The notes: a model not told the origin generated them from the sequence alone. A DNA stretch of 64,000 nucleotides from Oribacterium sp. P6A1 (GCF_000702885.1 NZ_JNKO01000006.1:141922-205921), one strand, 5' to 3'. Shown: positions 43,540 to 52,724, counted from the stretch's first letter. Numbers and translations: made by a program.

Positions 43540-44727
43540 TTAATCATAGGACACTGCCCATAGTGGTCCCCCTGCGTCGTAAGAAGCCTTCAGTTCTTTA
43601 ACGATAAGTTCTGTGGGCCATGAAGTTTCGCTGTTGCCTATTTTTGCGGGATCTGCAATCATTACACCTCCGTCGGGAGCATTTTCGGTTATGATCACAA
43701 AATGTCCCACATCCGTGAGAGCACCCCTGCCCATAAGCGCCACAAGTACATGTCCGGTGGATAAAAGTTCATGGACCTTTTCCGGAGTCCTTTCTTCAAC
43801 CGAGGTACAGCTAAGGCCATAATGAGCCAGAGCGTTGGGAATGAGGCTGTGGTAGCTTCCTCCGTGAACGGCATATTCCTTGTTGTCAACAGCCCATTCA
43901 GCCACATCTATAGGCGTTATAGGGGAATCGCTGTCTGCAAAACTGTTTGCCAGCATGGCGACGGCTACAGGTCCGCATCCATAGCCTCCCATACGATCAG
44001 CTCCGGCTATTCTGTATTCCTTCCAGTGGGAATCTCCCTGACTGAAATACAGCATGGCACCCATGGCAGTGTCAAGGATACGGTTATAATCATTGTATAC
44101 ATAGTGAATGATGTCAGGTAAGGCTACACCTGATATAACATCATTACTGTTTTCTTCATATAGCTTTGAATTGTCAATGATTTCGGAGTTGGTATCATGC
44201 CATTCCAATAAAGTGTGGGCTTTTGAATCGGAATGTCTTTGCACCACAAGAGCTATTCTTGCTGCTTCTATGGCAGCTTTCCTGGCTTTATACTCGCAAT
44301 ATGCATCTACGGGCATATAAAGTGTATCATAGACTGTGGAGGCGCTTTTTTGTCCTGTATCGTAAACATCCTGTGCTGTGTATGGATGAATGAGATAGGC
44401 TATGCTGAAGGACAGCACTAGGGCTGAGATCAGAATGCCTATTCGTATGATATATCCTATGATGAGTTCCTCAGTGGTAAGATGCTCACGAAGATACCGG
44501 TTTTCGGCCCGCTGTTCAGCAAAATACGACTGTATATCAGCTAGATCATCGGAAATGGAATCAGATATCTCCATACGGGTTCTGTGCCATAAACTAAGCT
44601 GTTCTTTGAAAGATTTGGACGTAGCTGAACCTCCGGCAGCTATGCTTCCGGCTACACGTGCATCTTTTCGTTCATAATTGATTCCGTCCCAGGCTTTTCT
44701 CCTGTTGGCTGATGTCTGATAGGTCAT
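43540..44727 (-). CDS. Membrane-anchored C39-like cysteine peptidase
   Basis: 395 residues: about 85 cytoplasmic residues, one membrane helix (about 88-112, GILISALVLSFSIAYLI), a helical stalk, then a C39-like papain-fold domain (about 225-395). The catalytic Cys is in GGYGCGPVAVAMLAN, the His in DVGHFVIITE, and the following acidic residue in MIADPA; QGDSHW is the usual entry motif. The substrate is unknown. It stands alone between the glycosylation operon and an IS element. RBS TAGGGG precedes the ATG. Confidence 0.8.
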   Translation of the reverse strand: MTYQTSANRRKAWDGINYERKDARVAGSIAAGGSATSKSFKEQLSLWHRTRMEISDSISDDLADIQSYFAEQRAENRYLREHLTTEELIIGYIIRIGILISALVLSFSIAYLIHPYTAQDVYDTGQKSASTVYDTLYMPVDAYCEYKARKAAIEAARIALVVQRHSDSKAHTLLEWHDTNSEIIDNSKLYEENSNDVISGVALPDIIHYVYNDYNRILDTAMGAMLYFSQGDSHWKEYRIAGADRMGGYGCGPVAVAMLANSFADSDSPITPIDVAEWAVDNKEYAVHGGSYHSLIPNALAHYGLSCTSVEERTPEKVHELLSTGHVLVALMGRGALTDVGHFVIITENAPDGGVMIADPAKIGNSETSWPTELIVKELKASYDAGGPLWAVSYD

Positions 44728-45041
44728 GATTTTATACCCCTAAAATGAACCATGTCTAAAATCACGTAAGGTGTGAAGTAATCAGTTAAAGATAAAAGGA
44801 TGAAAATACACACCTCGTATTAATATACTATCGAAAGAAAAAGTGTAATTTATAACGTTTTTGGGGTATGAAAATTATTTTTGTTATTAAAAAGAATTTG
44901 GATAAACACAATCTAAATCGAAAAGAAGATAAGCCATAAGTCAGGGATATTTGCTGCACAATTGAAGTACCCGGAGGGGGACAAAAAACAGTAAGAGGAG
45001 TTCATTAAAAAAAAGAGGATATCCCATTATGATCTGGGGTC
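44728..45041. other. AT-rich gap before the IS3-type element
   Basis: No gene, hairpin or clear promoter is visible here. The stretch includes GGAGGGGG near 44988 and short A-rich runs without an adjoining open frame, and it probably carries the promoter of the C39-like gene on the minus strand. Confidence 0.5.
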
Positions 45042-45082
45042 TGTCAAGTAGATAAGCAAAACAAACAAAATAACATCAAAAG

Positions 45083-45116
45083 AAAAGGTGGTCACATAAT
45101 CAGTGATCACCTTTTT
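45083..45116. terminator. Terminator-like hairpin inside the IS end
   Basis: AAAAGGTGGTCAC (45083-45095) pairs with GTGATCACCTTTT (45103-45115), with one wobble and Ts after it. It could block transcription entering or leaving the element. Confidence 0.7.
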
Positions 45117-45145
45117 ACTATGTCGATGGTTAAATCCATCATATT

Positions 45146-45281
45146 TATCCTTGGTCTGCTTGTTGACTACTATAACTGCCAGGAAATAACTGTCAACCCT
45201 GCGCCAAGCGCACCGCGGAGCGGCGTTGGGGTTGACTGATATTTCCTGACAGTTATTCTGTAGTCAAGCAGATCAAGGATA
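45146..45281. repeat. Large imperfect palindrome, about 60-base arms with GC-rich loop
   Basis: Left arm 45146-45205 begins TATCCTTGGTCTGCTTG; right arm 45222-45281 ends CAAGCAGATCAAGGATA. The arms pair along nearly their whole length, with a few mismatches and a two-base offset, around a 16-base GC-rich loop. Two further small hairpins follow (45284-45300 and about 45308-45330). It lies between the IS left end and the transposase stop. Confidence 0.75.
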
Positions 45282-45350
45282 TTTGTGCGCTTTAGCGCAC
45301 TTTATTCAAGGGCAGAGTCGCCAGACTCTGGCTTCGTTTTGGATAGATGA

Positions 45351-46316
45351 TTATGCTGCCCACTTTGCTTTGTACTTCTGGATGCGCTTGTTCTCCGCAA
45401 TAGGATAATCCTCTGGAGTGTCTGTGAGCAGAGCTTCCTGACGTACTTCTGCCGGAGCCTTTCCTTTAAATCTTTCCTGTGGACGTTCATATGTGTAGAA
45501 GTGTAGATATTTTTCTATTGCATCTCTGAGCGATGTTTCGTCGTTTATGTCATACATTGCATACATTTCTGTCTTGATTATTCCCCAGAATCCCTCTGTA
45601 GGACCATTATCAATGCAATGTCCAACCCTAGACATTGACTGATCCATTCCTTGGTTCTGAAGCTTCATTTGGAATACTTTGCTGGTGTATTGAAATCCAC
45701 GATCTGAATGGAACAGAGGTGTGGCATCCGGATATGCCTCTATTGCCTTATCAAATGTTTTGAACACTAATGCATTATTGTTTCTTGTACTGATTACATA
45801 TGATACCGGAACACGATCATAGAGGTCCAGAATAGCGCTTAGATATAGTTTTTTATTGACATCTGGAATCTTGAATTCTGTAACGTCAGTAGCCCACTTC
45901 TCGTTAGGTTTGTCAGCATGGAAATCTCTGTTAAGCTTGTTTGCTGCAACTGTTTCCGGTGTAGCATACGTATACTGTTTTCTCTTTTGACGTATAATGG
46001 CATGGATTCCAAGAGCCTTCATGATCCTGTGTATGCGTTTGACCTTGTATTCAGTACCATTGAAATGATTTATGTACAGTGTCATACGTCTGTATCCAAG
46101 GATATGGCCAAAGCGATCGTCATACTCTCTTATGAGTTCAGCAATCTTATGGTTCTCTAGTTCTTCTTCGGGGATCTCCCGATTAAGCCATTTGTAATAA
46201 GCTGCGTGTGATACACCCAGCGTTTTACACATCCAGTTTATACTCCAGTGCTTTTCATTGTAGAAAGACTGTATTGCTATATATTTGCACTCAAACCTAA
46301 CCTTGCCGAGCCTCAC
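45351..46316 (-). CDS. IS3-family transposase OrfB (integrase core)
   Basis: 321 residues with an N-terminal HTH_21 region (YGYRRMT-like HILGYRRMTLYIN) and the DDE core: TDVTEFKI, FHSDRGFQYTS and NGPTEGFWG supply the three acids. It opens with a GTG at 46316 overlapping the orfA stop, and can also be made as an OrfAB fusion by slippage (see 46337). The frame is intact, so the element may be active. Confidence 0.93.
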   Translation of the reverse strand: MRLGKVRFECKYIAIQSFYNEKHWSINWMCKTLGVSHAAYYKWLNREIPEEELENHKIAELIREYDDRFGHILGYRRMTLYINHFNGTEYKVKRIHRIMKALGIHAIIRQKRKQYTYATPETVAANKLNRDFHADKPNEKWATDVTEFKIPDVNKKLYLSAILDLYDRVPVSYVISTRNNNALVFKTFDKAIEAYPDATPLFHSDRGFQYTSKVFQMKLQNQGMDQSMSRVGHCIDNGPTEGFWGIIKTEMYAMYDINDETSLRDAIEKYLHFYTYERPQERFKGKAPAEVRQEALLTDTPEDYPIAENKRIQKYKAKWAA

Positions 46317-46990
46317 ATCCCTTCCAATTCTCTCACTTTTTTTAACAGTTCAACAGTCATATCCCTTTCCTGAAGCTGTCGTTTAAGTCGCAGGTTTTCT
46401 CTGCGTAAACGTTCAAGTTCATCAACTTCATCATCTGTTTTGTGATGTCCACGCTTATCAATGAGGCCGTCTTCTCCGTTAGCATCAAATTTTCTCACCC
46501 AGCTGTACACCTGTGTATAGGAAACATCATAGGTGGCTGCTGTACCTTTATAATCGCGGCCGTGATCAATGCAGTACTTAACGATTTCTTTACGCTCTTC
46601 AATAGTGGTTTTTCTTCTAGCTTCTGCCATATAGACCTCCCGCTTAGGATCATAATCCTTAAGCTCTCTATTGGCATTATACTCTGAAATCCAACGTCTA
46701 AGAACGCTATCGTTAGATATACCATACTTAGCAGTGCACTCCTCTACAGACAAGATTCCACTTAACACTGCTTCTACGCAAGATACTTTAAATGTACTAC
46801 TGTAGCTGTTATTACCGCCGCTTTCAGAAAAAGCTTCAATTCCGCGAAAACGATATGCAGCAACCCATCTCACAAGGGTGGCATACCCTATCCCATTCGC
46901 TTTGGCGATAGAATCATATGAGCCTTCACCATTAAGATATTCATTTACTCTTTCGAGCATCCACTCGACAGAATGTTTCTTTTTGGCCAT
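46313..46990 (-). CDS. IS3-family OrfA with two helix-turn-helix domains
   Basis: 225 residues; two HTH units near residues 20-60 (YDSIAKANGIGYATLVRWV) and 120-165 (GTAATYDVSYTQVYSWV), then a Leu-zipper-like segment (ELERLRRENLRLKRQL). This is the IS150-subgroup build. A run of seven A residues near its 3' end (46343-46337 on this strand) places OrfB in the -1 frame, allowing programmed frameshifting. Confidence 0.9.
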   Translation of the reverse strand: MAKKKHSVEWMLERVNEYLNGEGSYDSIAKANGIGYATLVRWVAAYRFRGIEAFSESGGNNSYSSTFKVSCVEAVLSGILSVEECTAKYGISNDSVLRRWISEYNANRELKDYDPKREVYMAEARRKTTIEERKEIVKYCIDHGRDYKGTAATYDVSYTQVYSWVRKFDANGEDGLIDKRGHHKTDDEVDELERLRRENLRLKRQLQERDMTVELLKKVRELEGM

Positions 46991-47077
46991 AAAAAATCCC
47001 CCTAAAGGAGACTTTGGTTATTTCCATTGTCTACTTTAGGGGAATCATATCATTACAGATATCCTCTAAAGAATCGA

Positions 47078-48163
47078 TTATTTTATGATGCCGAGTTTTT
47101 TATAGATGATAGAAGGAATGTTCATGAGAGAGGCCTGCTGGCATACAGCACCTATCTTGTAAGCTTCCATAGGCATACCGTAAACCACGCAGGACTCCTT
47201 GTCCTGACCTATGGTGAAAGCTCCGTTCTTACGCATACGCAGGAGTCCGGCTGCCCCGTCGGCACCCATACCTGTGAGAATGACACCCAAGGCATTTTCT
47301 CTGACATTCTGGGCAACGGAATTGAAAAGGACATCAACTGAAGGAGCGTGTCCGTTGACTCTGTCTTCCTGAGTCACACTTACAGTATAACCGCTTCCCA
47401 TTTTCTGAACACGCATCTGATATCCGCCGGGAGCCAAAAGCATGAGTCCCTGCTTTACATGGTCTCCGTTTTTAGCTTCACGAACTTCCATCTTACATAT
47501 ACGGTTAAGTCTTTCCGCATACATGGCAGTGAAACCGGCAGGCATGTGCTGAGTGATAACAACACCCGGCATATCTGCAGGGAAGTTACGGACAACACTA
47601 AGGATAGCTTCTGTTCCACCTGTAGAGGCGCCTATGGCAACTATCTTCTGTGAAGAAGAAACAGGTACCTTCAGATTGGTTGGGGCAGTCTCCTTTATAA
47701 GTGTTCCCTGGGATACAGTTAAAGGTTTTGATGTATCAATGGTATCCTGCTGAGGTATACGAACCTTTGAAAACGAAGCAACATATATTTTATTTCTTAA
47801 TCTCTCCACGAATGATACAGCCGCATCCTGATCACTGAAATCCGGTTTTTTTACATAGTCAACAGCACCGGAAGCAAGAGCATCAAATACACGAATATTG
47901 AGAGTGGAGACGAGAATAACAGGAACAGGATGTTTTGGAAGAAGCTCTTTCAAAAAATCTATTCCCGACATACCCGGCATTTCGATGTCCAAAGTTACAA
48001 CATCAGGCTTTATGGTTGGTATCTGCTTCATGGCATCAAAAGCATCCACAGCATGACCCACTACTTCGAAACGGTCATCTGCCTTTATGTTGTTCATCAA
48101 AAAATTGCGATACAGAACGGAATCGTCAACTACGAATACTCGGATTTTTTTGTTTACGCCCAT
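47078..48163 (-). CDS. cheB: CheB receptor methylesterase
   Basis: The receiver domain (about 8-120) has VVDDSVLYRN and the acceptor in VVTLDIEMPGMSG; the methylesterase domain (about 170-355) has the catalytic Ser in IGASTGG, His in ITQHMPAGF and Asp in GMGADGAAGL. The ATG at 48163 is well spaced from AAGGGGA; one at 48172 touches it. It removes receptor methyl groups when phosphorylated by CheA. The gap to cheR holds a strong hairpin (48200-48225). Confidence 0.97.
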   Translation of the reverse strand: MGVNKKIRVFVVDDSVLYRNFLMNNIKADDRFEVVGHAVDAFDAMKQIPTIKPDVVTLDIEMPGMSGIDFLKELLPKHPVPVILVSTLNIRVFDALASGAVDYVKKPDFSDQDAAVSFVERLRNKIYVASFSKVRIPQQDTIDTSKPLTVSQGTLIKETAPTNLKVPVSSSQKIVAIGASTGGTEAILSVVRNFPADMPGVVITQHMPAGFTAMYAERLNRICKMEVREAKNGDHVKQGLMLLAPGGYQMRVQKMGSGYTVSVTQEDRVNGHAPSVDVLFNSVAQNVRENALGVILTGMGADGAAGLLRMRKNGAFTIGQDKESCVVYGMPMEAYKIGAVCQQASLMNIPSIIYKKLGIIK

Positions 48164-48199
48164 ATGCGGCATCCCCTTTTCTTAAAATAACATTAATAC

Positions 48200-48229
48200 C
48201 CGCAAACGCGGCAAAGCGTTTGCGGATTT
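48200..48229. repeat. Hairpin between cheR and cheB
   Basis: Perfect 10-bp arms CCGCAAACGC (48200-48209) and GCGTTTGCGG (48216-48225). On the plus strand it is followed by ATTTT; in the direction of the che operon there is no T-run, so it more likely tunes cheB expression or mRNA decay than terminates. Confidence 0.7.
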
Positions 48230-48269
48230 TAATACTTTTCTTAATTATAGCACATTAGTAGTAATCTTG

Positions 48270-49082
48270 TTAAACCTTTTGGTATATTGCAGGCATCAAA
48301 TATTTGTAAGGACAGGTGGCTTTATTGAGTCCTTCCGAATGACCTATGAAAAGATAGCCGTTTGGATCTGTTACGTCATAGAAACGTTTTACCAGTGCGT
48401 CCTTTGTGGGCTGATCGAAATAGATCATAACATTTCTGCAGAATATGAGATCAAAAGTATGCTTCCATTTTATGGGATTCATAAGATTGAAGGTTCTGAA
48501 TACTACATTGTTCTTAATTGCAGGAGATATGGTGTAGTTCCCGTCCGGTGTTTTTACAAAATATTTCTTCTGCCATGCGGGAGGAAGTTTACTAAGACTT
48601 TCTTCTCCGTAAGTCGGATTCATGGCTGAATTAAGTATATTCTGGGAGATGTCACTGGCAAGAATGCGAAGATCCCATTTGGAAGCCTCAGCACCGAAAA
48701 ACTCAAGAAGATACATCATGATAGTGTAGGGCTCTTCACCGGAAGAACAGCCTGCGCTCCAAATATACACGCTTTTATCCATGGCGTGTTTCTTTTTGAT
48801 CTCAGGAAGTATAGTATTCCACAGAAAATCGTAATGTTCCTTCTCACGTAAAAAATAGGTATAGTTTGTTGTAAGTTTGTTGAGCATGGAAACAGTAGAT
48901 TCCTGATCTTTACCGCTTAGTATGAGCTCAACATAATCATGGAAGCTTTCGTATCCTTCTGCGGTAAGTGAATTGGAAAGACGGCTGACGATCAGCTGCT
49001 TTTTCTTACTTAGATCGATACCGTAATTTTTTTGGATATACTGATATAAACGGTTAAAATCTTCATCTGTTAATGTAACCAC
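48270..49082 (-). CDS. cheR: CheR receptor methyltransferase
   Basis: CheR methylates receptor glutamates using S-adenosylmethionine. The N-terminal helical domain is followed by the SAM-binding core: WSAGCSSGEEPYTIMM, LASDISQNIL and IFCRNVMIYFD are diagnostic. AAAGGGG at 49091-49097 fits a GTG start at 49082; the open frame continues to a TTG at 49106 that lies before this site. 270 residues is a normal size. Confidence 0.95.
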   Translation of the reverse strand: MVTLTDEDFNRLYQYIQKNYGIDLSKKKQLIVSRLSNSLTAEGYESFHDYVELILSGKDQESTVSMLNKLTTNYTYFLREKEHYDFLWNTILPEIKKKHAMDKSVYIWSAGCSSGEEPYTIMMYLLEFFGAEASKWDLRILASDISQNILNSAMNPTYGEESLSKLPPAWQKKYFVKTPDGNYTISPAIKNNVVFRTFNLMNPIKWKHTFDLIFCRNVMIYFDQPTKDALVKRFYDVTDPNGYLFIGHSEGLNKATCPYKYLMPAIYQKV

Positions 49083-49148
49083 GTGTTTTTCCCCTTTATA
49101 TGGCAACAGCTACCCGGTCAGCCCGGATAGCTGTCTGTTTGAATTGGT

Positions 49149-49631
49149 TTAGATATTTGCGTTGATCAGCGCATCACAATCAAATGACATTGCAACGGTG
49201 CCATCGTCCATATTAAGCATTCCGTTCAGGAGCTTCTTTTGACGTTTCATAGGTATAGGCTTGACAGTGTCAAGATCTATATCAACTACCTGACGGACAT
49301 TGTCAACGACTATTCCGATTGGAACGTTATCTATATTTAAAATAATGATACATGTTTTGCTGGTGTATTCCGTTGCATCAAGTCCCATCAGAAGGCGAAT
49401 GTCTACAACCGCGAGTACTGAACCTCTCAGATTGATGATTCCTTTTACATAGTCGGGAACCAGCGGGAGAGTGGTTATATACTGGTCGGTGATGATCTCA
49501 GTTACATAATCTGTACTCATGTACATAATGAGATCACCGGACTCGAAGGTGAGACAGCGCTGGAGATTCTTAGGATCATCATTGATGTTTTCCTCAGTCT
49601 GAGTTACCTGTGTGTTGATTTCTTCTGCCAT
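49149..49631 (-). CDS. cheW: CheW coupling protein
   Basis: 160 residues: a ~25-residue acidic N-terminal extension and then a single CheW domain (LTFESGDLIMYM, YVKGIINLRGSVLAVVDIRLL, VDNVRQVVDID). It bridges receptors and CheA. GGAGGAG precedes the ATG. The gene follows cheA by 14 bases. Confidence 0.95.
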   Translation of the reverse strand: MAEEINTQVTQTEENINDDPKNLQRCLTFESGDLIMYMSTDYVTEIITDQYITTLPLVPDYVKGIINLRGSVLAVVDIRLLMGLDATEYTSKTCIIILNIDNVPIGIVVDNVRQVVDIDLDTVKPIPMKRQKKLLNGMLNMDDGTVAMSFDCDALINANI

Positions 49632-49645
49632 GTCTGCTCCTCCTC

Positions 49646-51793
49646 TCAGGCATTTTCAATAGCCGCATTGTAAACGCCAAGTACATCAAGAATGATACTG
49701 ATAGTTCCGTCTCCGAGAATAGTACATCCACTGATTCCTCTTGACTTCAGATCGAAGATGGAAACGAACTGAGGAAGCGGCTTAACAACAACCTGCTGCT
49801 CACCGATGAGCTCGTCCGCATAGAGACAGCAGCTCTTGTCTCCGTACTCAACCCAGACCATGATTCCGTCACGCATATCATCATCATACTTTCCATGTAT
49901 GCAATAGAATTCGTTGAGCTTAACTATAGGATAGAACTCTCCGTCACGGTCTATCATTTCATTTCCGTTTTCATCACGAATGATTTCAGCGTTGTCGATC
50001 TTGAAGGAAGAACGGATATTGGCGATAGGAATGGTAAAAGTGGTATCTCCCACGGCAACCTTCATACCATCTACGATGGAAAGTGTGAGAGGAATCTTCA
50101 TGGTCATGGTGGTTCCCTTGCCAAGATCGGAATCGATACTGAGTGTACCGCCAACAGACTCGAGATTCTTCTTAACTACGTCCATTCCAACGCCTCGGCC
50201 GGAGTACTCTGTTACCTGTTTGTTGGTTGAGAAGCCCGGCAGCATGATGAGACCGAGAGCTTCCTTCTTGGAATACTGATCCTTTGGCTTTGTAAGGATA
50301 CCTCTTTCTTCACCCTTATCCAAAAGCTTGTCAGGATCCATACCGTAGCCGTCATCCTTTACTTCTATGACTACTTCGCTGGATGTATGTGTAGCAGACA
50401 GTACCAGTTCTCCCTGAGGATCTTTTCCTGCCTGAATACGTTCCTGGGCTGTTTCTTCTATGCCGTGATCCATGGAGTTACGCACGATGTGCATGATAGG
50501 ATCCTGAATTGCATCAACGATGGTCTTGTCAACCTCAGTATCTTCTCCGATAACCGTCAGACGTACATCCTTATTGAGCTTGGTCTTCATATCTCTTACG
50601 ATACGGCTCATCTTCTGGAAAACACCTGAGATTGATACCATTCGAAGGGACATGGAAATATCCTGAAGGTCATCAGTGAGCTTACGAAGCTGTCTTGCGG
50701 ACTTCATGAAGCTGTCCATCTCTTCCTGAGGAAGCTGATTCAGGACAGGAGATGAAGTTACCATGGACTCCGTAATAACGATCTCACCAACCAGGTCGTT
50801 CAGAGCGTCAAGTTTCTGTAAGTTTACACTGATAAGACTGGACTTGACAGGACCGCTGCTCTTTGCAGCCGGTTTCTTATCACCCGAATCTGCAGGAGCC
50901 TTTGCTGCGGGTGCGGGAGCCGGTGCGGCAGCTGGTGCAGGAGCGGGAGCCGGTGCAGCGGCTGGTGCAGGAGCAGGAGCCGGGGCAGGTGCGGGAGCTT
51001 CAGCTTCGGATTTGTCCTCCGACTTCGGGGCATCAAGAACATCATAGTTCTTTATATATGCCTGCTGCTTCAGGCCTTCCTCGGCCATATTTGCAGTATC
51101 TAAAGAATCAAAGGCAAGATAGAAGCCATCGTCAACGATCACCTTGGCACTGTCCGGGTTCTGGTCCATATCTGCAGGATAGAAGCGGAAATCTATGCCG
51201 TTTTCCCTAAGTGCATTTACAATCATAAATGCACGAAGATTTTCCATACCTATGCCGTCTTCCAGAAAAGCATGGATAAATACCTGTGCGCTCGGATCAT
51301 TTGGAAGATTTGATGATGCGGGAGCTGCACTGCCTCCACCGCCTTCGGCAGCGGGAGCTGCATCACCGGACTCATCACCTTCCTGCTTCAGTTTCTTAAG
51401 GAAAGCATCGATGGCAGACTGAAATTCACTGATATTAGGATCTATTTCTTCACCTGCTTCAACCTTTCCGACTTCTCCTCTGAGATAATCTTCAGATTTG
51501 AACATAAGATCAAACAGACCTTTTTTCTGATCCTGATTAAGGAATTCGATGCCCTTATCTCTGATGAAGAAGAAAAGATCTTCGATACGATGCGCGATTA
51601 CGGAAATAGGAGTCAATTCCATCATCGCACTGGAGCCCTTGATCGTATGCATGATACGGAAAATTTCATTTACGTTGTCTGTTGAGAATTCACCGACTTT
51701 TTCGGCTTCCATGAGGATCTCATCCAGACGATCCAACAGACCATTTGTCTCAAAGAGATAGGTATCAAGCATTCCTTCCATTTCTGCATTCAT
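49646..51793 (-). CDS. cheA: CheA chemotaxis histidine kinase
   Basis: Domains in order: HPt (about 1-125; His in FRIMHTIKGSSAM), a P2-like regulator-binding domain (about 165-245), an Ala/Pro-rich linker (about 255-310), the dimerisation helices (about 315-390), the HATPase (HIVRNSMDHGIE, DDGYGMDP, SGRGVGMDVV) and a CheW domain (about 575-715). It phosphorylates CheY, CheB and CheV. The Ala/Pro linker resembles that of FliY in composition. All catalytic boxes are present at 715 residues. Confidence 0.97.
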   Translation of the reverse strand: MNAEMEGMLDTYLFETNGLLDRLDEILMEAEKVGEFSTDNVNEIFRIMHTIKGSSAMMELTPISVIAHRIEDLFFFIRDKGIEFLNQDQKKGLFDLMFKSEDYLRGEVGKVEAGEEIDPNISEFQSAIDAFLKKLKQEGDESGDAAPAAEGGGGSAAPASSNLPNDPSAQVFIHAFLEDGIGMENLRAFMIVNALRENGIDFRFYPADMDQNPDSAKVIVDDGFYLAFDSLDTANMAEEGLKQQAYIKNYDVLDAPKSEDKSEAEAPAPAPAPAPAPAAAPAPAPAPAAAPAPAPAAKAPADSGDKKPAAKSSGPVKSSLISVNLQKLDALNDLVGEIVITESMVTSSPVLNQLPQEEMDSFMKSARQLRKLTDDLQDISMSLRMVSISGVFQKMSRIVRDMKTKLNKDVRLTVIGEDTEVDKTIVDAIQDPIMHIVRNSMDHGIEETAQERIQAGKDPQGELVLSATHTSSEVVIEVKDDGYGMDPDKLLDKGEERGILTKPKDQYSKKEALGLIMLPGFSTNKQVTEYSGRGVGMDVVKKNLESVGGTLSIDSDLGKGTTMTMKIPLTLSIVDGMKVAVGDTTFTIPIANIRSSFKIDNAEIIRDENGNEMIDRDGEFYPIVKLNEFYCIHGKYDDDMRDGIMVWVEYGDKSCCLYADELIGEQQVVVKPLPQFVSIFDLKSRGISGCTILGDGTISIILDVLGVYNAAIENA

Positions 51794-51956
51794 ATGTTCT
51801 GTACCACCTTTAAATTACAATTCCAACACTACAAGCTATTTCGTCAAAACGATTTTGAAAAATAAGAGCAATCTTAAGAAAAACCTGATTACTCCATATA
51901 AGTCTAAAAAAAGCTGCTTTAGATCTTTACTGATCCTGTGCAACAAATGAACTGGT

Positions 51957-52346
51957 TTAAAAATTAGCCACCGAATCCTTCAAGCGTGAAAAGTCATTGT
52001 TTATGGACTGAACCATCATCTGATATTCATAGGTAGTCTTTACAAGTTCGATCTGTTCCTGATCCATGTCGACGTTGTTTCCGTCAAGACGAGTGGATTC
52101 ATTTGTCGTTGTGTGCAACGCTGCATAAGAACTCCTGATGGCTCTTTCAATGCCTTTGCCCGTGGCCGAACGGAGCTGGGCCGATCGGATGTTTCTACCC
52201 AGTACATTTTCAAATGTAACATACTGAGATTTGAAACCGGGGGTATCAACGTTCGCGATGTTGTTTATGGTGACATTTTGTCTTCCCCACAGATAATCAA
52301 GGGTGCGCTGGGTAAGATTTACACCATTTCCGTATAGATTAAGCAT
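51957..52346 (-). CDS. flgB: Flagellar proximal rod protein FlgB, separated from flgC
   Basis: 129 residues with the rod signature VTINNIANVDTPGFKSQYVTFE and C-terminal QIELVKTTYEYQMMVQSINND. Full length. Normally flgB-flgC-fliE form a unit; here flgB heads the che operon (cheA starts 163 bases downstream) and flgC is at 2867 on the other strand. AAGGAG precedes the ATG. Confidence 0.93.
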   Translation of the reverse strand: MLNLYGNGVNLTQRTLDYLWGRQNVTINNIANVDTPGFKSQYVTFENVLGRNIRSAQLRSATGKGIERAIRSSYAALHTTTNESTRLDGNNVDMDQEQIELVKTTYEYQMMVQSINNDFSRLKDSVANF

Positions 52347-52646
52347 AACGACTCCTTATCGACGTTCCGTCGCTCCATTGGATTCAGATCCTTCTGAATA
52401 TGATACTTTTCGGTTACCGGTTCGTTACATGTTATGCTGATGATGGTACTCATCAACTTGTCATAGTTATTTGTCGACAGTGGAATGTTTATTTATAAGT
52501 GATTGAGATGAAATTTTTATTCGAAAGTGCCACTGCTATATGATTTTTATTTTATTTATCCGATAGCAGAGTTTCTTCTTTAATAAAACTGAGATATATG
52601 GTGGAAACTTAAAACTTCAAAAAAACTAAAAAAGATTTTTTGTTCT

Positions 52647-52673
52647 TATAATGGTTTATCTTAATGCCGATAT
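52647..52673 (+). promoter_or_regulatory. Sigma-28-type promoter for the large chemoreceptor
   Basis: TATA at 52647-52650, a 15-base spacer and an exact GCCGATAT at 52666-52673, 51 bases before the receptor ATG. The 378-base gap 52347-52724 otherwise shows only AT-rich DNA. Confidence 0.78.
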
Positions 52674-52724
52674 GAAGTTTATGTAACAGGTGCGCGAAAT
52701 ATCAAGAAGTGAGGCGTAGTAAAG

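Larger units (their letters stand above)
45042..47040 (-). mobile_element. IS3-family insertion sequence (IS150-like, two overlapping frames)
   Basis: Two overlapping transposase frames are flanked by imperfect terminal repeats: left from 45042 (TGTCAAGTAGATAAGCAAAA), right 47019-47038 (reading outward-in TAAAGTAGACAATGGAAATA); AAGTAGA(T/C)AA is common to both. About 300 non-coding bases lie between the left repeat and the transposase stop, including a terminator-like hairpin and a large palindrome. The exact ends and target duplication are not certain. The element separates the C39-like gene from cheB. Confidence 0.75.

Noticed and set aside
50763..51210. Plus-strand open frames opposite the CheA linker
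   Set aside because: Low-complexity shadows of the Ala/Pro linker; CheA on the other strand is certain.
52347..52365. GTCGATAA on the minus strand just before flgB as a sigma-28 minus-10
   Set aside because: It overlaps the AAGGAG ribosome-binding site and leaves no room for a transcript leader.
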